Shown one piece after another: positions 1 to 10,506 of a DNA stretch of 64,000 bases (position 1 is its first letter; every line of letters begins with the position of its first letter). The stretch lies in assembly GCA_019693395.1 (NCBI GenBank), contig JAAMXP010001983.1:20906-84905 (forward strand), written 5' to 3'. The notes beneath the pieces were generated by a model. The model was given only the letters and a program-made list of their open reading frames with translations, did not search any database and was not told where the DNA came from. The DNA comes from Ettlia oleoabundans. Lineage: Eukaryota > Chlorophyta > Chlorophyceae > Chlamydomonadales. The translations under genes and the position numbers were made by a program.

Positions 1-712
1 GGGGAACCGTGTGCTTGAGTGGGCGGCACAGCTCTGCAGCACAGCTCTGCGGCACAGTTCACCCTTGTCTTAACGACCACGGCTGTGCAGGTAATGCTGG
101 CAGCATGCTGCCTGCGTTTCATCGGCTCTCTATCATGCTGCCAAGTACACCCCTACCTTCCCCTGCCTGGAATGTGTACCTTCCCTCACTGCCTTCCGTT
201 TCCCTGCCTGCTCTCTTCCCGTTGCAGCCGCTGCCAGCGCACCTGCTGGACGCCTTTTGCGAGCACAAGGTGCACCCCAAAACACAGGAGCGCATGAAGT
301 TCTTCGAGAAGAACCTCAACCACAAGCAGTGCCGCCAGGTATGTGTGGGCAGCGCGTTTTACCTGGCTGGCTTTGTGGCCATGTGGGCTATTTATACGGG
401 CTGGCTGTCATGCAGGGCTTGCGGCCTGCTGCTGAACCGTCCAGGCAATTGCCAGGATGAGTGGAAGGGCTGCTGCTGCTGCTCCTGCTGCTGCTGTTCC
501 CTGCCGAGTCGATGCCCAGCCCTAGGTTGCCGCATCCCCACCCTGGTTTTCTACGGTTGCAGGTATGGGCAATGCTAGATTTTTACAACGGCAAGTTGGT
601 GCCGGAGCTGGACATGCGGCACCGCTTTGGTGCGCAGTTTGGCACTGGCTGGCAGCGGGTGCTTGAGGCCAGCACATCGGTCGTGGCGGCCAGGCTGGCG
701 CTGGCTCCCTGA
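1..712 (+). CDS. 3' end of an unrecognised gene (last three exons)
   Basis: Three exon pieces join in phase 0: one open at the left edge and ending at 90 (donor gtaatg), 228-338, and 563-712 ending in TGA. The joined tail is about 110 residues. It contains the stretches HLLDAFCEHKVHPKTQ, RMKFFEKNLNHKQCRQ and VWAMLDFYNGKLVPELDMRH, and ends AARLALAP. The acceptors at 227 and 562 are both preceded by gttgcag or ggttgcag, and the 338 donor is gtatgt, so splicing is well supported. I do not recognise the family. There is no membrane segment in the visible part; it is mixed charged and soluble-looking. The rest of the gene lies left of the window. No function is assigned. Confidence 0.6.
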
Positions 713-731
713 CTTGCCCCTGCCCACGGTT

Positions 732-760
732 CATTCCGCGTCGTTTCGAACGGCGGAATG
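732..760. promoter_or_regulatory. Inverted repeat between the first gene and the metalloprotease gene
   Basis: The arms CATTCCGC (732-739) and GCGGAATG (753-760) are perfect reverse complements around a 13-base centre that itself contains TTCGAA. It lies 20 bases after the first gene's stop and about 250 bases before the metalloprotease start codon. It could be a bound palindrome or an RNA hairpin in the upstream gene's 3' UTR. The sequence alone does not decide. Confidence 0.35.
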
Positions 761-767
761 TGCAACA

Positions 768-841
768 CTATATAACTTTTTCCTTGAACTGCATGATTTC
801 CACTCGTGCCTCGACTCGAGTGCCTCGACCCTTGCCTCGAC
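768..841 (+). promoter_or_regulatory. TATA-like element and three TGCCTCGAC copies upstream of the metalloprotease gene
   Basis: A TATA-like run (ctatataac, 768-776) is followed by three copies of TGCCTCGAC at 807-815, 821-829 and 833-841. They lie 170-240 bases upstream of the start codon at 1011. The gap between genes (713-1010) is short, so this is the likely core promoter or 5' UTR of the metalloprotease gene. The assignment rests on position only. Confidence 0.3.
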
Positions 842-1010
842 AAACCGGCCTACGTGGCCTGCAACCTGTTTCAGACATAGCGATGCACTGTCACTGGAGA
901 GCTCATTGCGTGCAGTGAGCGCGATTCAACCCGCTTCGGTTGCCTGCTGCAATCGCACCATCATTGGCAGGAGTGTATGGTACTGATCCCCCGGCAGGCG
1001 ATTCGGCGGC

Positions 1011-4000
1011 ATGCGTCTTGTCGTGTTGCTCGCCCTGTTGTCCGTTTGCGGGGCATTGCGACCTGAACTTGCGGAGACCCTGGCCGTGCCTCCCGGCCTC
1101 CCGCCGTCACCGCTGCCAGACACGTCGTCGCCACAACCTGCTCCAGCCAGCCCTCCACCTGCCTCGCCGTTCATTGACCTGCCAGCAGCGCAGCCCCCCA
1201 GCGATGTAGGAGACGCACCTACGCCAAGTGCATCAGAAGCATCTGTGGCGCAGGCGCCCGGCCCACGACCAGCGCTGGCGCACCATGGGCTGTCACCAGC
1301 GCGTGCCCCCCAAGGCTCGGCCCCCAGCTCGCCAGAGCACAGGCTTGCGCCTCCTGCCCTAGCTACGGAGCAAACTGTGAACCCTGAACCCGAGGCTGCA
1401 TCGCATGCCACCCTCAGTAGCAGGGTGGCGGCATTGATGCCAGGCGGGCAGCCGCTGCGCCTCTTCCCCTCCTCAACCGAGTTTGATGACAACAGCAAGG
1501 TGGAGTGACGCACATGCCGGCACAAGTAGTGAGCTGCAAATCTAATGGTGGTCCGAGGCCAACTGCCCGTTACCAAAAGGCTCCTTGGATTACTTCCTCT
1601 CTTCACATATGCCAATCCCCTCCTGCGCTGTCTGCAGGTGTGCACAGTAGATGAAGTGCTGCGGGGCACCTTCCCCACCTTTGCACTCCCCACCAATGGA
1701 CCACGTCTTTCAATAGCTGTCCTCCTGTCAGCCTTGGACTGCTCTGCCGGTCAGCAGGGCACCCTTTTGGGCTTTGGTGGGGCCAGCAGCACTGGGCAGA
1801 CGGGCCCTGCTGTTGATGTGGTGATAAATTGCTCCCGCCGGCGGCTGTTGGTGAGCGACATATCAGGGCAGGGTGGCATCAGCTACCAGCTGCCGGCGGC
1901 TGCAGATGCCAGCGGCTCCCTGGCGGTGCTGCTGAGTCAGGACCCAGAGGGCGGCGGGTTCAGCGTCTGCGCAGACGGGCAGCAGCTGTTACCGATTGTT
2001 GGCAGCTCAAATCCCCTGCGGCAACGACTGTCAAACGCTGGGAGCAACCTGCTGGGAAGCGCTGTGGTCATCGGCGCCCGTTCAGACACCCAGCGCTCAG
2101 CGCGCGCTGACCTGGCTGGTTTATATGTGTCAGATGAGCTCATTCCCTGCAACCGCACCCAGCCAGGGCCAAGCCTCCAAGCCCTGCAGCAGCAGTTTGC
2201 CGACACTGCCGAGGCAACCAGACAGGCAGCGCTCGTGACGCCGTCAGCCGTGGCGGTGCAGCAGCACCCGCGAGGAGGCTATGCAACTGTCGGAGAGCCC
2301 ATCCACCTGGTCGCAACTGCAACACCCAGGCTTGGCGCTCGCGGGGATGCCCACAGGTGCGTAGTCTGTTGTCGGCTCCAGCTAGTTGTGACCGGTCTAC
2401 AGCAACAACGCCATTCATATTATCGTGGCATGCCATACAGCCCTTGCGCCCGACCCTGTATTCCACTGCACCATCATTGTGCAGGATCAGGTTCACATTC
2501 TATGGGCTCACCCCAGCTGGCTGCACCTCCTCACAGTGCGGGAATGCAGTTGTAGAGGCAGCTGCTGTTGCAGCACCAGGCGAGCCTGTCACACTATCTG
2601 CCAATGCCACCTATCCAACTGCAGGGCGTTTCGTTGTGCGGGTTGAGGTGAGTCGAAAGACCTTGACCGTAAAAACCCGCATTCGCTAGCAACTGGCGGT
2701 GTTGGTTCCTTCTCATGTGTCGGCATCAAGCATGCTTAGTGCCCATGGCGTCATGCATTTGCTGGCATGATGAATTTGCTTGCCTCTATGCTGCAGGTGA
2801 CCAACATGCGAGGTCACATATCCACGCATGACCATGCCGTGGTAGTTCGCAAGCGCGGGGATGGCGGCGCAGCACCCTGCTGCCGCCACAGTCCGGTTCC
2901 TGTGGGTCAGCAGCTGGGGCGCCCCATCAACAGCTTGCACTACCGTGATAGTACAGCAGGAAAGCAGGCGACTGAGCTGGGGTGGTCTGATGAGTACTGG
3001 CAGGCGAGTGTGTGGAAGTTGCACCGAGCGCCCTATGGCCTCAACAAGCATGCATTTTTATTCTAGCGCTTCATGCGCAGTAAATGGGCACTGTGTGGAT
3101 AACTTCGAGTTCATATCCCTGTGCCGGCCCCCCTTGTGATACGGACTGCAGCATGAGGATGTTGAGGCGGAGAGGCTGTTTGATTTTGGGGTCCTGGCAC
3201 CGCCTGTAGGCCCCACGCCCCTCACCCTGACCACCTGCCAAGACACGCGGCTGGCAGGAGCAGGTAGGGGAACACCTGTCGTGCACAGGCAACCTGAGGC
3301 CCCAAAAACTCAGGGCGCAATGTCAAATCAAGGCACGCCCTTCACATCGGCTGCCTATTACTCACCCCATCCCGCAGGCTCTCCAGTTCTGTTTGGCGCC
3401 ACTGACGCCCTGGCATCGTCCAGCAGGGGCCACAACAAGCGCCTGGCCTTTGTGCCCGCTGGCTTTGACTGGGCCACCAGCACAGACCAGGTACCGCGCT
3501 GCCCACAATGGCTCGCCGCATGTGTGCTGGCTTGACTGCCCTTTCAAGCTATGTCTGTGCATATGTACACACTGAGGCGTGCTGTTGCTAAGCGCAGATT
3601 GACTGCCAGCAGCATTGGACAGGGTGGCAGCACAAGTCGCCGCACACACTGCGGACTCCCGGAGGCAGCGTCTGTTCAGCGGTGTGCACACGCGAGGGAA
3701 CTCTGCAGTTGATGAGAGAGACAGGTATGTGGTTTCTGTTGATAGCACTGCTTTTGCAGGAAAGTTTCCGCAGGCGTATCTGCAGCTGCTCCCATGCACA
3801 CAGATTCATGTCATCATGGCTCCTGCTGTCATATACAGGCATGTTTGACCAGTACAACGAGGCTCTCATCACGGCGTCCTATGGCCAGCTGTCCCTGAGT
3901 GCTGATGTGGCGGTACTGCCTGAGGTGTACATCCCATACTCTTCGCCTGCTAGGGACAACTTCACCTACTATGAAGGCCATGTTAAACAGGTGAGGCAGA

Positions 4001-7000
4001 AGCTCTGGTTTGGCTGCTGCGTGGTAAGCTGGTTATGGCATGGGGTGAGATGCCCTGCTGTAAGGGCCACTTGGCCAGAGTTGTGTGGTGTGTTTGCGTA
4101 CTGCTGGCACAGCAGCTGCACGTCACCGCTCTCAGCCTGACCACTGGATGCTGCAGGCGCTGGCCACAGCGGGGGAGTCGCCGTGGATGTATCTCATGCT
4201 GGTGCCCATGGCGCAGCACAGGCTGGCTCCCTTCCGTGCCTGGAGCGGTGGCAGGAACTCGGGGGTGAGCCCTGCCCCTGCTCCCATTGCTTCTCTGTTC
4301 AATGCGTTTCCCAGCCCTCGTCCATGTTGGTCCGCTAATGACAAGGCCTTTGGTTCCATCAACCTCAGCAGGTAGCCTGCTTTGTTAACTTACCTGCGCT
4401 CTGGAGCAGACTCGTCTGCTGATTGCCAAGTTACCACTGCCTCTCTTCCTTGCGAGCAGGGCGGCGTCATCGCTCAATGCTTCCCCAGCTACTACTATGC
4501 TGTTCACGAGACCGGCCACAGGTTGGGCTTCCGCCATGCAAACATGTACCGCCTGGATGGCGCCAACTCACCGCCGACCGACCCTTTGGGCCCTGGAGAC
4601 ACCACCACCAGTGGCTACAGGTGCAGTGGATCTGGCCTGGTACAAAATTATACGAACAGCACATATCATGCTATGTTCCTCCTGCACAATCGTGATTCGG
4701 AGGCGCCTCTTGCAGTTTTGCACTCCTGGGAGGTAATGTGCACCCACCCTCTTCTTGCTTCTCCCCTGCAGTGACCAGCTTGACATCATGGCCTGCTGCA
4801 AGGGCGACTATGGGCTGTTCAACCGCCTCATGGCAGGCTGGATACGCGGTGGTGCTGCTGAGCGTGCTGTGCTGACCACCGCTGACCTGGTGACACCCAG
4901 CCAGCGCCGACTCACGCTCTGGCCGTTTGACAGGCAGGCTGGATGGCCGGATGTGGGCCGACTGGTTGTCTCTTTGACTCGGCAATGTCAATGTCTAAAG
5001 TGATACATTGTAGATGCTACACCTGACACAAATGCCACAGCGCCCTGCTTTCCCAACTCCAGTTGCCAACCTATTGCCCTCCCTCTCCCTGCTGCCTCTG
5101 GCACAGGACCGAGTCACGCGGCAACCTCATGGCTCTCAGCATCCGCCGCAGCGACAACGAGGTGCTGCTAGTGGGGTTCCGTTCAGCACCGCATTGGGAG
5201 GTGCGCCTTCTACCTATAACATTCTCCCTGTGTGCCTCACCACAGTTGATTATTTAACAGCCTCCTGGCGGCCTGCCTTGGCCACCAGCAGTCGCCAGCA
5301 GTGCCTCAGCTGCCTCCACTCGGATTAGGATGAAATTGGCCACACCGCCTCCCTGCTTGCTTGCCTGTCCGCAGGATGTCAGCGCTGCTGGCTCCCACTT
5401 GACCCCTCAGGGCAGCCGGCACAATGTGAGAGGACTGTCGGTTGAGGTTGTGCGCAGAGACCCCGCTAAAGGCGAGCAAGCAAGAAAATGCCTACCTCAA
5501 CTTTCAGTAGCACAACTTTGAACAACCGCAAAAAAATTCTCTCTACCTCCATTGCGCTGCGACATCACACCATAACGCGCACAAGAGGTCCTTGGATCTG
5601 TGTGCAGGCAAGTGGGCAGACCACCGCGGCCTCCTGGACTTCAACATGCTGGCAGGAGACTGGCCAGATGCGCTGCCTGGCCCAGACGGCGGCTTCCCTA
5701 GGCAAGGAAACACAATTGGAATTGCGGTTATTTCTTCCAATAACTGGCTGATACGGGAAATTCTGTCCGATGCCTTGTGCCACGCTGGCGTGATCTGGCA
5801 GGGAATCTTCAACGCAAGATTCTTCATTGCTTCAATTTGTTGAGCGAAGAGCTATGCCCCTGCGCCCCCGTGCAGGCAGAGCGCCTTTGCCCTTCTCAAG
5901 GAGGGCAGCACCTGGCACGACGCCGCCAGCGGGCTGCTGCTGTCTTTCGAGGCGGTGGGCGGCTGCGGCGCTGCCCCTGGCCTGCCGCTGTACAACCACT
6001 CGGCCCCCGCTTTCTTCGGCTTCCGGGGCGAGTGGCCAGGGCAGGAGGCGTTCCAGCGCGCAGACTATACAGGTAGGCAAGGCAGGTCCAGCAATCCATT
6101 TGGTGTCCCTGATGTCTGGCAAGCCGACCTGAGCATTGATTGACAGACAGGAAGCGGGCAACAAGACGTTGCCATTTTGTCCACCACCAGTATTTGGATG
6201 CCGATGACAACTCACACTCGCTTCCCATCTGTTGCAGGGTTCCAGGGGCTGGAGTGCGCTCAGCTTGTCGTCACCACCTCAGCCCCTGCTCCTACAGGCA
6301 GGCTGGCTTTCACAGTCGAGGCAGGTCCACAGCAGAAGCCAGCCACCAGCACCACCTCCAGCAGCTGGCGGCGGCGCCACCTGCTGATGCAACGGCAGGG
6401 CCCAACTGCCGGCCAGCTGGCAGCTGATGGTGACAGCGCACCTTATGGCAGCGGCTGCGGGGTACCCCTTGCCCCCACCCTGCGCTTGCGGCTTCCTGCT
6501 GGGCAGCAGCTGAGCAGTGTGGTTTGGGAGGACAACTTGAACCGCACAGTGCTTGTGCAAAACGGTGCTGAGTTGGCTGCTGCTGCTGAGCTGGCACCTG
6601 ATGAGAGCGGCTGGACCACGCCCGCTGTCATGCTGCCGCATCTCTACCCTCTGGCGCCTAGCAGTGGTGACAGCGCCCTCAGCTGCTCTGCCCACAGCGG
6701 CAGCTGCCAGCCCCGCTACAGTGTTTCCCTGGTGGCCCCTGACGGGCGGCATGCGCGGGCGGACATCACCCCGGCCCCCGCGAGCCTGGCAGGCCAAAAG
6801 CTTAGCGTGCAGTACAAGCTTTACGAGGCGGGGCAGCTGTCCCACACAAAGTCCAGTGTTACAGTCCCACTGATCTGGCCGCCAGCCCAAGCCAGCAGCG
6901 CCAACAGCGGGGCCAGTCCTGCTGGTGTGGCTTTGTATGACAGCAGCAGCTCCAACGGCCGCCAGCTGCAGCTGCACCAGAGCACTGATGCCGTGGTGCC

Positions 7001-8220
7001 CGCCTCCAGCCTGCCCAGCACACCCTGCAGCCGGCAGTGGAGCCTAACCCTGCGCCTGAGCGTCAGCGGCACCGCCTTGGCTGCCGCCACACTGGTAGGT
7101 CTATATCATCTGCTTATACGTCAAGGCACTTGGAGAGAGGAAGTCCTTTTTTATGCTTGTTACTGGTAAATCTGCACTGAGCCATTTTGTTTCATTCCTC
7201 TGCAGCACTCTCAAGGCCAGCTGCTGCTCTCTGTGGACGGAGGCTACCCCGCCCTCAGCCTGGGCCGCTCTCAGCTGCCTGGATCCTCGACCACTGACCC
7301 CGTACTGTGGATGCACTGGGGAGCATACTCCCGCCGGTTGCAGCTGCCTGACACAATGGCCAGGCTGACAGCCACCGGCAGGCAACAGACAGCCGAGCTG
7401 CACCTTGTGTTGGTCAGGTAGGGGTGGTCGCAGGGAGGGGGGCAATGACAGTTACAATTGGGAGAAATGCCAGACATGTATGCCGCACAGTTGTGTGAAC
7501 CCCTGTTTGTGGCACCACTGAGCGCAACTTGGCATGCTTTTATGGCTATTGCTGTAACTGCCACTGCCATACATTTGCAGGGATGACATGCGGTTGGGCC
7601 TGTGGGCTACCAGCCTGCAGCAAGGCAGCAGCAGTGGCACCGGTGGTTGGCTCATTCGTGACCTGGCCTGCATCCCCAGCCGCTCGTCCATCTCTTATTG
7701 CGACCATGCACCCTTCGCCAGCGGCGTAGCAGATTTCAGCGCACCACAGGAGATTCGGCTTGGGGCATCCGCTGTGGGTGCCAGTGGGGAGGCAGCAGGT
7801 GCAGCAGGGTCAACAGCCGCACTTGACGCTGGCCTGGTCTGGGCTCGCTTCTACGCCTATGCCCTTCCTGAGGGTGACATGGCACTGGAGGCGGGCGCCA
7901 GCAAGCAGCAGCAGCTGCAGTACCTTGGCCTGCTGCCAGAGGGCTCCACTGGGACAGCCATTGGTAACCAGGATGTGAAAGTGGTGCTGGTTGCTCCCCT
8001 GGAACAGCAGGACAGTAAGGGGAAGGGTGGCGGCTTGCCAGTAGCAATGCTGGGTGCTGCCGCTGGGGGAGGTGCAGTGCTTGTGGCAGCGGTTGTGGGA
8101 GGGTTGCTCTGGTGCCGCTCCCGCCGCAAGCGCCGCCAACAGCAGGATGGGATGCACGGGCGTGGCGGGGCTCCAGACCTGGAGAGCATATCAGGCGACA
8201 GCTTCATTATGAAAAAGTAG
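1011..8220 (+). CDS. Membrane-anchored gametolysin-type (M11) zinc metalloprotease
   Basis: Predicted to cleave extracellular or cell-wall glycoproteins, the known role of gametolysins in green algae. Exon 1 (1011-1499) gives a signal peptide (MRLVVLLALLSVCGA) and a Pro/Ser/Ala-rich linker typical of algal wall proteins. Exon 2 (1638-2356) joins in phase and looks like a beta-sandwich, lectin-like domain. Further exons run to the catalytic exon (about 4461-4620), where VHETGHRLGFRHANMYR supplies HExxHxxGxxH at about 4505-4537. The next exon carries SDQLDIMACCKGDYG, the Met-turn. The large exon from about 6239 is a Ser/Ala-rich stalk. The last exon has a hydrophobic helix (about 8026-8115), a basic stop-transfer run RSRRKRRQQQ, and a short tail ending at 8220. 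About 1,500 residues in all. Chlamydomonas gametolysin has QExxH; this one has the classical Glu/His set. Several middle exon edges are approximate. Confidence 0.85.
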
Positions 8221-8478
8221 GCACAAAGCATCAATCTTAACTTTAGCTGCTGTTCTTTTCATATTCAATCACAACATTTGTTTACAAAACTCTTGCTCCG
8301 TGGCTTATATACATGTGACTTGCTTGCATTGCGAAAGTAAGACAGCTGATGTGCATGATCAAGGCCCCATGGAGATGGGTGCTGCGCAAGTTGCCGAAGA
8401 GTCATATGCACAACTGGAAAAAAAGTTTGAGTGAGGCACAGCAGGCTATCGGTAGCGTGTTGCTGTCGAGGGCTGGGC

Positions 8479-9729
8479 CTACGGTGCCCTACGGCCCAAC
8501 CAGTGGCGAGGGTACCAGGAGGGCAAGGCGGTACCATCAGTTGTCACACCGCCATCCAGACGTGCTCTGGTCTCCTGGTGTCCTGAGTTCTCAGGTATCG
8601 CCTCTGACCCCACAATTCCCCCCCATACGCCTCCGTCTGCCAGGGCCAATGCATTGACCTGCAGAGGATAGTGTGAAATGGGATGTCAGATGGAGAGACA
8701 GTAGTGAGGTGGTGATGAGTCATGCATCATACCATATCATGCTTGCAGCTGACCCGGTGTGAGGGCACCCTCTGCTCACCGCAACGTTGCTGGTTGTGCT
8801 GGCAGTGGTGTCACGTTGAATGGAGTAAGCCCCTGTCTTGCCATCGGCAGCGGCCAGGGTGTTGCCGTACCGCTCTTCTACGGTGGCTCGAGTCTGAATG
8901 GCAAGGTCATAAGGCGGGTAACTCGGCAAGGGTTTCAGGATGGCACCTCACATCACGGGATGCAGTGGCACTGGCTTATGCACTATGCACTGAAGCTAAC
9001 ACCAGCAAGAGGAGTACATTTGAAGTGTTTGATAAGACTGAAGGGAGCATCATCCCACCTTGGTGGCAGCAACTTTTTCGCCCTCCGCATGGGCAGTGGC
9101 GCCAGAGCTTCCAGCGTTTGCGTAGGTAGACACCTGCGAGAGTTGGCAAGAGAGCCTGAGCAGGGGCTTGAGGGAGGGCATCAACCCACAGCACTCCTTC
9201 AGGTGCCAGCAGCCTGCCACCCCAGTTTAGCTGAGCGGGACTCTCCAGTTGGCAAGCAGCCAGCGATCGGTGGGAGGCAGCACGGGTTGCAGGGCGCAGC
9301 GGCATGCAACATGACAAGGAGACACCTCGCAACGAATAAAAAGTGGCAGGCACAGCATATGTCCGCAGCAAGGCAGAATGAAGGTTGCACATCACGGCAA
9401 AGGCGACTAGCAAAGCAGCCCACCTCCGCCACTGGTTTGTCGCAGTCCTCCTTGAGGCACCTGCGGCCATTCACAGCTAGAGCAGAGCCAGATGCCCGGC
9501 TGCGGGACTTGGTGCTCTGGCCATTCTCGTCGGTGGTCGTGGCAACGTTTGTGCTACTCTTGTGCTGTGCGCTCCACAGGTCGCCCTGGGAGGCAGTTAT
9601 CGTAAGGGTGCCCTGCAGCTTGCGCCCGGCGGCTGTGGAGGGCAGAGGCATGGCTGTGGTGGCCACCACTGCTGCTGCAAGCAGCAGGGCCAGAAGGGCA
9701 GCCTTCTGCGGCATTTTTGCCTGCTTCAT
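8479..9729 (-). CDS. Small secreted protein, 224 aa, four exons
   Basis: Exons on the minus strand are 9729-9424, 9133-9059, 8893-8780 and 8658-8479. Lengths of 306, 75, 114 and 180 bases are all multiples of three, so all three introns are phase 0 and the frame stays open to TAG at 8481-8479. Residues 1-27 are a clear signal peptide (KAALLALLLAAAVVATTAMP). The mature part is rich in Thr, Ser, Ala and Gly with short alternating stretches such as GTLTITASQGDLWSAQ and VSTYANAGSSGATAHAEG, which suggests an extended or beta-rich fold. Two Cys (RRCLKEDC) lie near residue 93. I do not recognise a family. It converges on the metalloprotease gene (258-base gap) and diverges from the LRR gene. Confidence 0.65.
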
Positions 9730-10506
9730 GGGATCTCAGACTCCTCCTGCGAGCTTTAAATGAACAAACCTGCTGGGGCTGCTCAAGTGTTCCGAGGCTT
9801 CTGGCTCTTGGCAAGATTCTGGGACAAGAGGACAAGCTTTCTCTGCATATTTCTGGGAGCAGGCAGGTGACGGCCAAACATTGCCTTGTTTGCATGACGG
9901 CTTCTTGCATCGCCGAACAAATTCAACAAGAACAAGCAGGGAGGAGAATCCAAGTGGGACCTTCATAGCGCTGAGCTGGTGCCAGCGGGTGGGCGGTGAC
10001 TTGAAGGGTGTGTGTCAGCCACGCGACATTTGCGGGGTCATGCATGACTGCCCCTGAGCATCTATGCACCTCCAAACACGATTGCGAGGCATGAGAGGTA
10101 GTTAGGGTTTGCTGTTGACGTGTACTGAGGGGTGGCCAACTGCAGTACACTTCATGTCCTTGAAACCAAACCGCTCGCGTGCTTCCCGCAGCAGTAAGCG
10201 ATTGGTGATAGTTCGTGTTGATCGGCAGTCAACAGCTGCAGCGCCACTACAAAGCGAGCCGCGGGTTGGCTGCATCCTGCAAGTTTCAAACCACCAAACT
10301 CGGCTCAAGAACGGCAACAACAGGGCCCAAGTGTGTTACTACAGATCGACCCGCCGGCGAGGTGGTTCCCGCTTCTGTTGCCCGCCGCCACTCTTTGGCG
10401 CCGCCGCTGCGTCCCCTGCCTGCCAGTCTCTGCCCTTGGTGGCTGACACTTGCAGCGCAAGCGTGCCACCAAAAATCCTGCAGTTAGTCCCTACTGTGCA
10501 GCGGTG
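9730..10506. promoter_or_regulatory. Divergent intergenic region between the small secreted protein and the LRR gene
   Basis: These 777 bases separate two start codons pointing away from each other. Reading towards the secreted-protein gene, a TTTAAAG run (around 9755-9761) lies about 30 bases upstream of its ATG. No convincing open frame, RNA gene or repeat was seen. It probably holds both promoters and 5' UTRs. Confidence 0.35.

Noticed and set aside
926..1696. 256-codon minus-strand frame
   Set aside because: It overlaps the signal-peptide exon of the metalloprotease and shows no domain or splice logic.
6279..6977. 232-codon minus-strand frame
   Set aside because: Antisense of the large stalk exon of the metalloprotease; no recognisable domain.
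8759..9763. 334-codon plus-strand open frame
   Set aside because: It is antisense to the four-exon secreted gene, has no domain, and its composition fits a shadow of the minus-strand coding exons.
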